Positions 15,241-22,316 of a stretch of 26,211 nt of DNA are shown here, in pieces. The stretch comes from a virus. Each line of letters opens with the position of its first letter. Position 1 is the first letter of the stretch. The translations under genes were made by a program, and so were the position numbers. The notes under the pieces are model-generated. The model ran no database searches and was not told where the DNA came from. It was given only the letters and a program-made list of their open reading frames with translations. The stretch covers positions 1-26,211 of the IMG/VR virus record IMGVR_UViG_3300017989_000404; one strand, 5' to 3'.

Positions 15241-16091
15241 CTTCTTGTCCTCCCAATGTTAAATGCACCTTTTTTGAAGTGGTTATTAGTTATCGGCCTG
15301 TCGCCGTCTTTAGCTTGTTTCTTCAGTTTTGTGGCTTTCATTTCGTATAAACGCGGATCAACTCCATATTCGTAAGCCAGGTCTGCAGCAAGAGCAAACA
15401 CAAGATACTTATACCAACGTACAGGGAAGTCCGGGTTATTGGTTGATGTGTCAAAATCTTCAAGCAATCGCACTCGCATATATTCCAACACAAAGTCAGT
15501 ATTGTTTGGTTGAGGATAAAGATAAACATGCGGGATGAGTTTGCGGTGAAACGCCAGCTTATCTGGATATGATGAAGCGTCAAACTTGTTGTCGATTTTG
15601 AAATATTCGTCAAAAGTAATAATTGATACAGGGTAGTCGTGACTGGTTGTACTGCGTATATTGGCTGCTTCGATCAGAACTGTATCGGCATCTTCCTGCC
15701 AATCTCCAATCGAACTATATTCTGTATCGACAGCCCACACACCGCCTGTTGTGCCTCCCTGTTTCCAATAACTGAGATATTCTGCACCCGTTACAGGTCG
15801 ATTGTCTGCTGTTGCAGTATGACTTCTGGTGCATGTATAAATATTGCCGTCAGTCCCTGTAACTTCGCTTGATGCAGTAAAGGTCTTTGTTTTCCATTCA
15901 CGCGTCCACAGCATGACATTATCATCCTGCAAAGCTTTGACCAAAACATTAAGTGCTTCAGCACCTTCTGAAAGTTGCGCTGCCGTTGGATTCTGCCCTG
16001 TTGCGACTGCGCCAAGTTTCCTTAACGATTCAGTAATGAGTTTATTTCTGGTCAGTTCAAAGTCATATGATCCACTGGTTGTTTTAGACAT
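15237..16091 (-). CDS. P22 gp4-like tail adaptor / head completion protein, 284 aa
   Basis: Residues 10-70 match the start of gp4-type tail accessory factors: helical TRNKLITESLRKLGAVATGQNPTAAQLSEGAEALNVLVKAL, then NVMLWTREWKTKTF. The C-terminal part (VRWYKYLVFALAADLAYEYGVDPRLYEMKATKLKKQAKDGDR) is the matching helical end. P22 gp4 is about 166 aa; the extra length comes largely from an inserted module at about 74-126 (IYTCTRSHTA, LSYWKQGG, VWAVDTEY), of the kind seen in carbohydrate-binding-like phage segments. gp4-type proteins bind the portal and seat the gp10 hub. GGGGAG precedes ATG 16091. Confidence 0.8.
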   Translation of the reverse strand: MSKTTSGSYDFELTRNKLITESLRKLGAVATGQNPTAAQLSEGAEALNVLVKALQDDNVMLWTREWKTKTFTASSEVTGTDGNIYTCTRSHTATADNRPVTGAEYLSYWKQGGTTGGVWAVDTEYSSIGDWQEDADTVLIEAANIRSTTSHDYPVSIITFDEYFKIDNKFDASSYPDKLAFHRKLIPHVYLYPQPNNTDFVLEYMRVRLLEDFDTSTNNPDFPVRWYKYLVFALAADLAYEYGVDPRLYEMKATKLKKQAKDGDRPITNNHFKKGAFNIGRTRR

Positions 16092-16113
16092 TCGCTCCCC
16101 TTACAAGTAGAAA

Positions 16114-16129
16114 GGGGGCAAAAGCCCCC
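16114..16129 (-). other. Intercistronic stem-loop
   Basis: GGGGGC (16114-16119), loop AAAA, GCCCCC (16124-16129) form a perfect six-pair GC hairpin. It sits six bases or so after the stop of the 221-aa gene and 22 bases before the gp4-like start. On the minus strand it is followed by only TTTC, so it would be a weak terminator at best; an RNA processing or attenuation element is possible. Confidence 0.6.
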
Positions 16130-16135
16130 CGCCTA

Positions 16136-16801
16136 TTAATAATCAATCGTGTACGGATCGGGCACAGCATCTTTGTCAACATCACTCGGTAATGCCGAAG
16201 TGCCACTTGGTAACGATCCTTTGAATGTATAAAAGGTTGTCGTTACACCGGTTGCGTTAAAGTTAGTTGTTGATGGTGTGAAGTCGTTGTCGGTTGTTTT
16301 AACCAAGATCGCACACAGAGCCGCTTCGTTAGAGGGTATAGCCGGTAACACTGCTGTTTCGGTTGTAGCATCGTATTCCGTTCCCTGAGTAACCGTAACA
16401 GAAGCATTTGGGTCAGTGTCGCTGCCGTCAAAAGAGGCTAAATAATAGCACTGTTCCCCTGCTTCTAAAACAGCAGCCGACTGCCAGTCAAGGATTTCAG
16501 CGGTAGCATAGCAGTATTTCAGCACACCGTCAATTATAGCTTCACAGGTTACCAGGGTCCAGACGCTTGCACCGTCTGCCGCTGTACCAGCTTCCTGCAC
16601 AGCACCTGTCGACAAAACAGCTTCAGCAGGCCCAAGACCCATATAACGCTGGTTGTGTTTTAGAGCATTTACCATTGTTTGCAATTCGCCTATAAGATAC
16701 CATTCCCCCCACGACACATTATGCCCTGAAGGTGTGTACCTGTATGAAGCAAACAGTGTTATAATCGCACATAAGATTACAAGCACCGCTATTCTCTTCA
16801 A
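16136..16801 (-). CDS. Exported/anchored protein of the structural operon, 221 aa, TTG start
   Basis: The start codon is TTG at 16801, four bases after AAAGGAGG; no ATG exists nearby that would keep the N-terminus. The N-terminus KRIAVLVILCAIITLFASYRY is a signal peptide or uncleaved anchor. The remainder is polar and beta-rich, with VLPAIPSNEAALCAILVKTTD around residues 150-170 and an acidic tail. I do not recognise a named family, though the mid part resembles phage decoration-type sequences. It is one of four neighbouring late genes with a signal sequence, and hairpins flank it on both sides. Confidence 0.7.
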   Translation of the reverse strand: MKRIAVLVILCAIITLFASYRYTPSGHNVSWGEWYLIGELQTMVNALKHNQRYMGLGPAEAVLSTGAVQEAGTAADGASVWTLVTCEAIIDGVLKYCYATAEILDWQSAAVLEAGEQCYYLASFDGSDTDPNASVTVTQGTEYDATTETAVLPAIPSNEAALCAILVKTTDNDFTPSTTNFNATGVTTTFYTFKGSLPSGTSALPSDVDKDAVPDPYTIDY

Positions 16802-16821
16802 TGTTCCTCCTTTAAGTAACG

Positions 16822-16844
16822 CGGGAGGGCTGTTAACCCTCCCG
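16822..16844 (-). other. Intercistronic stem-loop
   Basis: CGGGAGGG (16822-16829) pairs perfectly with CCCTCCCG (16837-16844) around a seven-base loop. It lies nine bases after the stop of the zinc-ribbon gene and 20 bases before the TTG start of the 221-aa gene. No U-tract follows on the minus strand, so it is not a typical terminator. mRNA processing or stabilisation between cistrons is more likely. Confidence 0.65.
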
Positions 16845-16853
16845 GTTAATAGT

Positions 16854-17099
16854 TTACTTTAACTTTGGCGTTAGCCCCAGAAGTTCAAGTGCCTCTACCA
16901 GAGCAGGGCTAACCTGCTTGCCGTTAATGCATTCTTTGCACTTCACTTCTTTGAACACTCGTTTGCCGTTCTTGTCCAGTTTCGGGCGAAGCTTTTTATT
17001 GCCGTGTTCGTCTTTAACCTGAAGGTCGTCCTCGAACTGCTTAATCTTCTGAGTTCCCGTGCCTGAACAATATACGCATTCGCGAATAAGAGCAGCCAT
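16854..17099 (-). CDS. Zinc-ribbon protein, 81 aa
   Basis: Two CxxC knuckles frame the protein: C8-V-Y-C11-S-G-T-G, of the DnaJ CxxCxGxG type, and C54-K-E-C57-I-N-G-K. The 42-residue spacer between them is charged and rich in Lys and Asp. The C-terminal helix (SPALVEALELLGLTPKLK) may bind a partner. AAGGGGG precedes ATG 17099 by four bases. The gene sits between the decoration-like gene and the exported 221-aa gene. An assembly or chaperone role is plausible, but function is unknown. Confidence 0.7.
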   Translation of the reverse strand: MAALIRECVYCSGTGTQKIKQFEDDLQVKDEHGNKKLRPKLDKNGKRVFKEVKCKECINGKQVSPALVEALELLGLTPKLK

Positions 17100-17108
17100 A
17101 TAACCCCC

Positions 17109-17543
17109 TTATCCGCTGTAGCGTTCGGACATAAAGTATTCTGCCCAACAGCATACCTTTGCGGCATCAGTGTCATGACCCATTACGAGGTCAATCGTAT
17201 CAGCCGCCGCGTAATACTTTGTTGTACCTGCATATGTGTCTGTTGCTTCAAGTGAAATCTGACCCGTTGCAGAGTTCAGATTAAGACTTGCATCCCATCC
17301 GTCAGCGGTAGCTGCATCACCAACGGTTGCTGTGCAGGCACCTCCTTCTGCTGTAAGCACTTCAGCACCCCAACGTATCACACGTGCTCCTGCCGGAATT
17401 TTGAGAACCTGGACGATATCAGTTGCCGATACGTTTGTTGCGGAAAAATCCAGATAGTTCTCAGTCCAGATTGAACGCCCACCGATCGCCTGTTTTTCGA
17501 CTGCAGCCTGTCCAGTCAGAAATGTTTTGATTGTGTCAGCCAT
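17109..17543 (-). CDS. Decoration / head-stabilising-type protein, 144 aa
   Basis: The gene lies directly downstream of the major capsid gene and starts at ATG 17543, six bases after AGGAGG. The product is beta-rich and Ala/Thr-rich, with VLKIPAGARVIRWGAEVLTAEGG at residues about 46-68 and TATVGDAATADGWDASLNLN after it, a pattern I have seen in phage proteins encoded beside capsid genes. A stabilising or minor head protein is the best guess. No enzymatic motif is present. Confidence 0.6.
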   Translation of the reverse strand: MADTIKTFLTGQAAVEKQAIGGRSIWTENYLDFSATNVSATDIVQVLKIPAGARVIRWGAEVLTAEGGACTATVGDAATADGWDASLNLNSATGQISLEATDTYAGTTKYYAAADTIDLVMGHDTDAAKVCCWAEYFMSERYSG

Positions 17544-17554
17544 TATTTACCTCC

Positions 17555-18700
17555 TTAGGCCAGAGTGATATCGGACTGCTGTGTTCTGCTTACGTAGAAG
17601 GAGAACTGCCCGTTATCAAAGGTAAAGGAACTGGACGGATCAGTGAACTGAGGCTTTGCCACACCGAAGTCAAAGTCGATTGCATAACCAACCTGATCGG
17701 TATAGTCAAAGGTTTCCATTACCATGTAAGGCTCAGTCCCGAACGCCAGACCGATTGCATCTGCTCCAAGAAACTTGCCGTGCGACCACGGGACAGCACC
17801 TGCGCCGCCATCAGTTGCGATCGGCATTTTCTCGTAGCCATGAATTATTACGTTGTTGTAAGTACAGATTGCATCCTTAAAAAGAGGATGGTCCTTGCCT
17901 TTGCCCTGCCATGCGCTGTTGACGATGTTGATCCACTCTGTATTGCGCAGCATGTCGGCTTTTACATCTGTATGCACAAGAGCGACAAACCACGGTGTAC
18001 CGTCAATCATGAGTGGAGCAAGTTTCGGACGCTGACCGTCTCTGCCTGTTAAAGCTGCTGAATACATCAAAGAAACCATTGCAGGTGTGAACTTTGAAGT
18101 TGTAGCTGAAAGAGCAGCTTTAGCTGTTGCAGCAGTTCCAGTGAGTTCGTACTTGTTATCTGTCACACCGTCATAGTAGTAAATCTCCGTTGGAGCCGCA
18201 AGCAATGTGGTGCGTGTAACATTGTCGATCTTCTGAGCAGCCCAGTTGTAAAGCAGGTTTTTGCTCACTTCGTCAAACTTGAAGTAAGTTCTTTTCCTTG
18301 CCATGCGGCTGCGTGAGCGTGTAGCGTTCCTGTACTGCGCCAGCGTTATGGAGTAATCATCCGTGCTGATGTCAGATTCGTTGTCCTCCAGGGTCTGGCC
18401 TTCTGTTACGCCACTATTCTCATCGAGTTCAAAGTAAAACCCGACTGTGAGTTTGTCGCCAGGTTCGCGGCCTTTGAAATCTTTGTAAGCGTGAACAATG
18501 GAATTGCCCCCACCATCAATTACTCCACGGTGGCTGTCAAGATACTGCTTCTGTTCCTTTGCAGGAAGACCATTCCTTCTGAGAAAGTCTCCTGAAAAGC
18601 GGGAAAGAAAAAAGCACTGCCTGGGCATTTCAGACATAAATTCCGATGCCCACCTTTTAACTGTAAGGTTATCGGCAGAAGTAAAGTTTTTTGATGCCAT
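17555..18700 (-). CDS. Major capsid protein, N4-gp56 / DUF4043-like, 381 aa
   Basis: The region GFYFELDENSGVTEGQTLEDNE (residues 87-108), followed by DDYSITLAQYRNATRSRSRMARKR, is the hallmark E-loop-like segment of the DUF4043/N4-gp56-type capsid proteins as I recognise it. Next comes a helical spine with VSKNLLYNWAAQKIDNVTRTTLL. The C-terminal half has the P-domain-like strands and VALVHTDVKADML. Length is normal for an HK97-fold capsid. It sits right after the scaffold gene, with AGGAGG before ATG 18700. P22's own coat is a different subfamily, so head and tail genes here are mosaic. Confidence 0.82.
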   Translation of the reverse strand: MASKNFTSADNLTVKRWASEFMSEMPRQCFFLSRFSGDFLRRNGLPAKEQKQYLDSHRGVIDGGGNSIVHAYKDFKGREPGDKLTVGFYFELDENSGVTEGQTLEDNESDISTDDYSITLAQYRNATRSRSRMARKRTYFKFDEVSKNLLYNWAAQKIDNVTRTTLLAAPTEIYYYDGVTDNKYELTGTAATAKAALSATTSKFTPAMVSLMYSAALTGRDGQRPKLAPLMIDGTPWFVALVHTDVKADMLRNTEWINIVNSAWQGKGKDHPLFKDAICTYNNVIIHGYEKMPIATDGGAGAVPWSHGKFLGADAIGLAFGTEPYMVMETFDYTDQVGYAIDFDFGVAKPQFTDPSSSFTFDNGQFSFYVSRTQQSDITLA

Positions 18701-18715
18701 GAGTTTCCTCCTGTG

Positions 18716-19720
18716 TTATCCTTTCTTTGCTTCCCACGCATCAACGTCAGACCATGTGATTTGCCCTTTGTCGATCAGTTCGATAAGTGCAGCATCACCA
18801 CCGGCTTTGTGAATGGAATCAAGATCAATTCCACCTTCTGTATCTGTGGTGTTCGAAGCATTGGCTGTTACTGTCTTCTTTTGACCGGAAACAGTTTTAG
18901 CTCTTTGCCTTGCTACGTTTTCCTGCTGCAACTTCTTTTCCTGACCTTTTTTCTCCAGGTCTGCCAGTCTCTGCGTAAGCTGAACGTTTTTGGCTTTCTG
19001 AATATACAACTGCAGTTCGTTGGAAAGACGAGGGTCAAGAGGATCAGCAATAAAAACATCAACAGCACCTGGAGCCCATATCGCAGAATCTTTTTTTGCC
19101 AGGTCTTTGATTGTTGGCAAAAGATTGTCGAGTTCAGGCTCTGCAGTCCTGACTGCTTGCTCATGTTTGCTTTTCAATTGCATTTGCTGCCTCTGATAAG
19201 CATTCAAGTAAGCAACAGGGTTCTGCTCATATCTGATACGTTCTTCGTCTGACATTTCCGGTAGCTGTTCTTGCTGTTGCGGACCTTTAGCATTGCTTAA
19301 ATCAGTTCTTAACTTGTCGATTAAGCTTTGCTTTTCCTGTACTTGCCTTTCCAATTTACTCAGCCGTTCTTCAACTGGGTCAACTGATTCTTGAGTTTCG
19401 GAAGTTTCTTGCTGTGTCTCCTGCTCTGTCTGGGTTTCGCTGACTTCACCTTGACTGTCAGAACTTACTTCCTCTGTGCTTGGTTCGGTAAATACATTTT
19501 CGCCAGCACTTGCTAATGTCTGGTATTCAGCGGCAAGCTCAATAGGTAATTCGCCGCGATCAATCGCGGCAACTAGCTGCTCTTCGCTTTTCCCTTCCAG
19601 CAGTTCGCGGTACTGGTCGAACTTGTTTTCCTGAACTTGCTGTTCAGAGGTTTCGGTTGTCTGCTGCTCAGTCAGGTTCTCTTCAACTACTGCCGATGTT
19701 TCGGCGTTTTCTACGTTCAT
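18716..19720 (-). CDS. Capsid scaffolding protein, 334 aa
   Basis: The protein is acidic and Gln/Glu/Thr-rich over its first 115 residues (EENLTEQQTTETSEQQVQEN and similar). A coiled-coil helix (VEERLSKLERQVQEKQSLID) and a Gln/Lys-rich helical part around residue 240-275 follow. This composition, with position immediately before the capsid gene, is typical of phage scaffolds, which guide coat assembly and leave the head before packaging. The extreme C-terminus (SDVDAWEAKKG) is likely the coat-facing end by analogy. AGGAGG lies four bases before ATG 19720. Confidence 0.8.
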   Translation of the reverse strand: MNVENAETSAVVEENLTEQQTTETSEQQVQENKFDQYRELLEGKSEEQLVAAIDRGELPIELAAEYQTLASAGENVFTEPSTEEVSSDSQGEVSETQTEQETQQETSETQESVDPVEERLSKLERQVQEKQSLIDKLRTDLSNAKGPQQQEQLPEMSDEERIRYEQNPVAYLNAYQRQQMQLKSKHEQAVRTAEPELDNLLPTIKDLAKKDSAIWAPGAVDVFIADPLDPRLSNELQLYIQKAKNVQLTQRLADLEKKGQEKKLQQENVARQRAKTVSGQKKTVTANASNTTDTEGGIDLDSIHKAGGDAALIELIDKGQITWSDVDAWEAKKG

Positions 19721-19742
19721 CTATCCTCCTGGTGTTTGGGGA

Positions 19743-19802
19743 GGCAATCAATTGCCGGTGTGCCCCTTTATTCGGTAGACCTGTTGGTCTAGTGTGCCGA
19801 AT
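19743..19802 (-). other. Cluster of inverted repeats between scaffold and portal genes
   Basis: Two inverted repeats sit side by side in the leader of the scaffold gene. The first is GGCAAT-CA-ATTGCC (19743-19756). The second is a nested one: ATTCGG (19770-19775) with CCGAAT (19797-19802), enclosing TAGACC-TGTT-GGTCTA (19776-19791), with GTGTG left as a one-sided bulge. GTGTGCC also occurs twice as a direct repeat. Together with the terminator just upstream, about 115 bases are almost entirely paired. A protein-binding site, a structured leader RNA or a processing site could explain this. Confidence 0.6.
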
Positions 19803-19805
19803 TAT

Positions 19806-19855
19806 AAGAAAAAGCCCCACGTGCCGACCAGTTGACCAATCGGTACATGGGGCTT
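19806..19855 (-). terminator. Rho-independent terminator inside the late module
   Basis: The arms at 19812-19827 and 19840-19855 pair over 16 positions, with one wobble and one mismatch, around a 12-base loop. On the minus strand the stem is followed directly by TTTTTCTT. It lies 16 bases past the stop of the 57-aa gene. Late transcription must either read through or restart, so scaffold and capsid could be expressed at a different level from TerL and portal. Confidence 0.8.
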
Positions 19856-19871
19856 AGTTACGACTTGCGGA

Positions 19872-20045
19872 CTAAGTTACCCGCTTATACGTTTCCTTGT
19901 AATTAGTTGTGACCCAAGCTATTCCGCCTTTCTCAATGCGAATAACAATTTCACCACTTACCTTGTTTTTAATTATACCGTATTCCTTCATGAGTTTCAA
20001 CAGTGCCCCTAAAAAGGTATTGACATGCACATTACTTTTATGCAT
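19872..20045 (-). CDS. Small basic protein, 57 aa, downstream of portal
   Basis: ATG 20045 overlaps the last codons of the portal gene by eight bases (the portal ends AAT-GCA-TAA), and TAG ends the frame at 19872. The product begins MHKSNVHVNTFLGALLKLMK and has a helix and then amphipathic strands (GEIVIRIEKGGIAWVTTNYK). The regular helix-strand pattern, translational overlap and the terminator directly behind it support a real gene. Family unknown. The ribosome site is weak (AGGA about ten bases upstream), as expected for a coupled gene. Confidence 0.65.
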   Translation of the reverse strand: MHKSNVHVNTFLGALLKLMKEYGIIKNKVSGEIVIRIEKGGIAWVTTNYKETYKRVT

Positions 20046-22305
20046 TGGGAGGCATTCCTGTTCCAGGCTGCTGCGGAGCCGGTCCCTGTTGTAACCCTAA
20101 CTGCTGCGCCAGCTGTGGAGATATGATCCCCTGCCGGAACAGTTCTTTTGCAACGGACTTATACTGTTCGGTGAAGTATTTAAGCTGCTCACCCATAGCA
20201 CCGGCCTGCTGCTGTTGCCTGATATTCTGCAGGTACTCAGCCTTTATTGATGCAGGCATATCGGAAAGCTGTGCAACAATTGTAGGATCAGGCGGTAATC
20301 CTGCCGCTCCAAGTCTTTCCATCATAGAAAGCGCAGCCTGTCTTTTTGCTGGTGTATCAAGGTTTTCGTCAACTATAAGATCGAATTTCACAAGGTCGAA
20401 GTTATCAAGCACAGACTGTATTACCTCAGGTGGATATAGCATCAATTCCATAGTCTGCGGTATTTGCGGTGCTTGCTGACCGGACATTGCTTTCAGCGGT
20501 GCAGTAGACAGCTTCAACTCATTCCGTGCATTCTCTGAGTACAGTATTCTGATAACCCTTTCTTTGCTGTATATCTTTTGTATCGCTTTGATAATAAGTT
20601 TGCCAAGTCTCTTCTTTGCATTGCTGTGGTTGTCGTACAAATATTCGTTGCCAACAAGTCCTTTTTCTTCCTGGAACAGCAAAGCTTTACCTGACTGCCG
20701 TTCTGCTTGCCCAAGCATAGCCAGATTGACATTAGCCAAGTCCCTGACCTTCTGCGGTGCTGTAAAAGAGAACTGGAACAACTCAGGCGGTATCTTCTGC
20801 CCTTCCATCTGACGAGGGACATCGTTCATATCGTTGACTTCCCACACCGTACCAGGACTTGAGCCGTAATCCTTGAAGTCCTCAAAGTCTGATGGATTGG
20901 AAAACATATCCTTGCGTACAAAGGTTGGGTTTGCATTAGCCTTTGTCGCATAATCAACGATCAACGATTCCATCTTGTCGATCTGCTTGTTCATATCCAT
21001 CAAACCCTGAACTTTTCCCCGGTATTTGTTCTTTCTCTTTTTCGCATAATCAAACACCAGGTTAATGTCGCCATCAAACGGATACTGCTTGTCATCTGGG
21101 AAATATGCGTCCAGAAGGATATCTTCGGTAAAAGTAATTATCTTGATGACTGGCTTCAAGAATGGTGTGACAACAAACGCTTCTACACCTTTAATTGCTG
21201 CAATCTCTTCAGCCGAGAAGTCTTCAAGCACAACATGGTCACCCCTGTCGGTGGATGCGTCACGGTAATTGCTAAGCCAATACACGCGTTTCTTGTACCG
21301 CTGCACAACCTCAACAACCTTAAAGGTTTTGCGGGCAACATCGCTTAAAGAAAGGTCGCCAATGGGTTCGTTAACCTGTGTGCCGTGTTCGTATGCTTCG
21401 TTACCGTGATACTGGACATGATCTTTTGGCTCTTCCTCTTCTGTAAGATCACACATCACACGTTCAAGTTCAGAAGCTTTTTCCGGGAACATATCCTTGG
21501 CTTCACGCAAAGAGTACCACTTGTGCTTGGCTGCATACTGCATATCACGCTGATCTATACTGTTATGTGGCCCACCGTCAACATCGTCCCACGGGTAATG
21601 GTTGATAACAATTTCACCTTCAGGGTTTTCGCTGTAATCAACGTAAATTTCAAACACGCCAATTCCGGCATCAAGTTTGTCTTCGAACACACAACTGTCA
21701 ACAATTGAAAACTCATTTGACTCCAGCACCTGGTTGAGACAGACGTTCATAATGTCAGCAGATAACTGGTCTCCGTTATCAACAGCATAGCAATGCAGCT
21801 TAGTCCTGTTCCTGCGCTGATAACCGCACAGGCTGTCTGTTATTGCCTCAGTGTAATTCAGCGTCAAAGCGCAACGATCCTTGTCGTTAAGGTCTTGAAG
21901 TGTTTTCTTATCCCAGTGTTCCCCTTCAACAAAAGCAACAGCCTTTTTACCGAGCTTCTTGGAATCACGGTTGTACACAACAGCACCTTTCCAAAGGCTC
22001 TTACCTATTTCCAGGTCTTCTGCTTCTTCCTTTATATCCTTGGGTTCAGGGATATACTCGCCTGCAAACTCATGCGAATGCATGGTTTTTCCAGCAGGAT
22101 AGATAACCCATTGCGCCATGCCCTGTGGTTCGCCTATTTCTGTCTCATTATAAATAACTTCCTGCTCCACTGCATGGGTGTGACCTTTAGCAGGTGCAAT
22201 ATAACGTGTCACCTGCCCGGTCGCTTCATTCACAACTTCAACAGCCAAGTGAAAGTGAGAGCCTGCGCCTCTGCCCACTTTCGATGTTTGCAAAATGTTT
22301 ATCAT
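20038..22305 (-). CDS. P22-type portal protein, 755 aa
   Basis: Length and sequence order fit P22-like portals (about 725 aa in P22). After residue 110 come KKLGKKAVAFVEGEHW, LNYTEAITDSLCGYQRRNR (a helix that starts the wing), NHYPWDDVDGGPHNSIDQRDMQY, and the stem/clip-like KKRKNKYRGKVQGLMDMNKQIDKMES. A long C-terminal helical barrel-like tail follows, rich in Gln and Pro. Portals form the dodecameric DNA entry ring and dock TerL. An unusual N-terminal domain (1-85) carries three His pairs: H17-F-H19, H42-T-H44 and H76-S-H78. AGGAGG precedes ATG 22305. TerL is immediately upstream. Confidence 0.85.
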   Translation of the reverse strand: MINILQTSKVGRGAGSHFHLAVEVVNEATGQVTRYIAPAKGHTHAVEQEVIYNETEIGEPQGMAQWVIYPAGKTMHSHEFAGEYIPEPKDIKEEAEDLEIGKSLWKGAVVYNRDSKKLGKKAVAFVEGEHWDKKTLQDLNDKDRCALTLNYTEAITDSLCGYQRRNRTKLHCYAVDNGDQLSADIMNVCLNQVLESNEFSIVDSCVFEDKLDAGIGVFEIYVDYSENPEGEIVINHYPWDDVDGGPHNSIDQRDMQYAAKHKWYSLREAKDMFPEKASELERVMCDLTEEEEPKDHVQYHGNEAYEHGTQVNEPIGDLSLSDVARKTFKVVEVVQRYKKRVYWLSNYRDASTDRGDHVVLEDFSAEEIAAIKGVEAFVVTPFLKPVIKIITFTEDILLDAYFPDDKQYPFDGDINLVFDYAKKRKNKYRGKVQGLMDMNKQIDKMESLIVDYATKANANPTFVRKDMFSNPSDFEDFKDYGSSPGTVWEVNDMNDVPRQMEGQKIPPELFQFSFTAPQKVRDLANVNLAMLGQAERQSGKALLFQEEKGLVGNEYLYDNHSNAKKRLGKLIIKAIQKIYSKERVIRILYSENARNELKLSTAPLKAMSGQQAPQIPQTMELMLYPPEVIQSVLDNFDLVKFDLIVDENLDTPAKRQAALSMMERLGAAGLPPDPTIVAQLSDMPASIKAEYLQNIRQQQQAGAMGEQLKYFTEQYKSVAKELFRQGIISPQLAQQLGLQQGPAPQQPGTGMPPNA

Positions 22306-22316
22306 TTTATGCCTCC

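Noticed and set aside
19801-19806. Perfect -10 box TATAAT on the minus strand just after the mid-operon terminator
   Set aside because: No acceptable -35 box is found at 15-19 bases upstream, and the stretch overlaps the terminator U-tract. A restart promoter here remains possible but is not supported.
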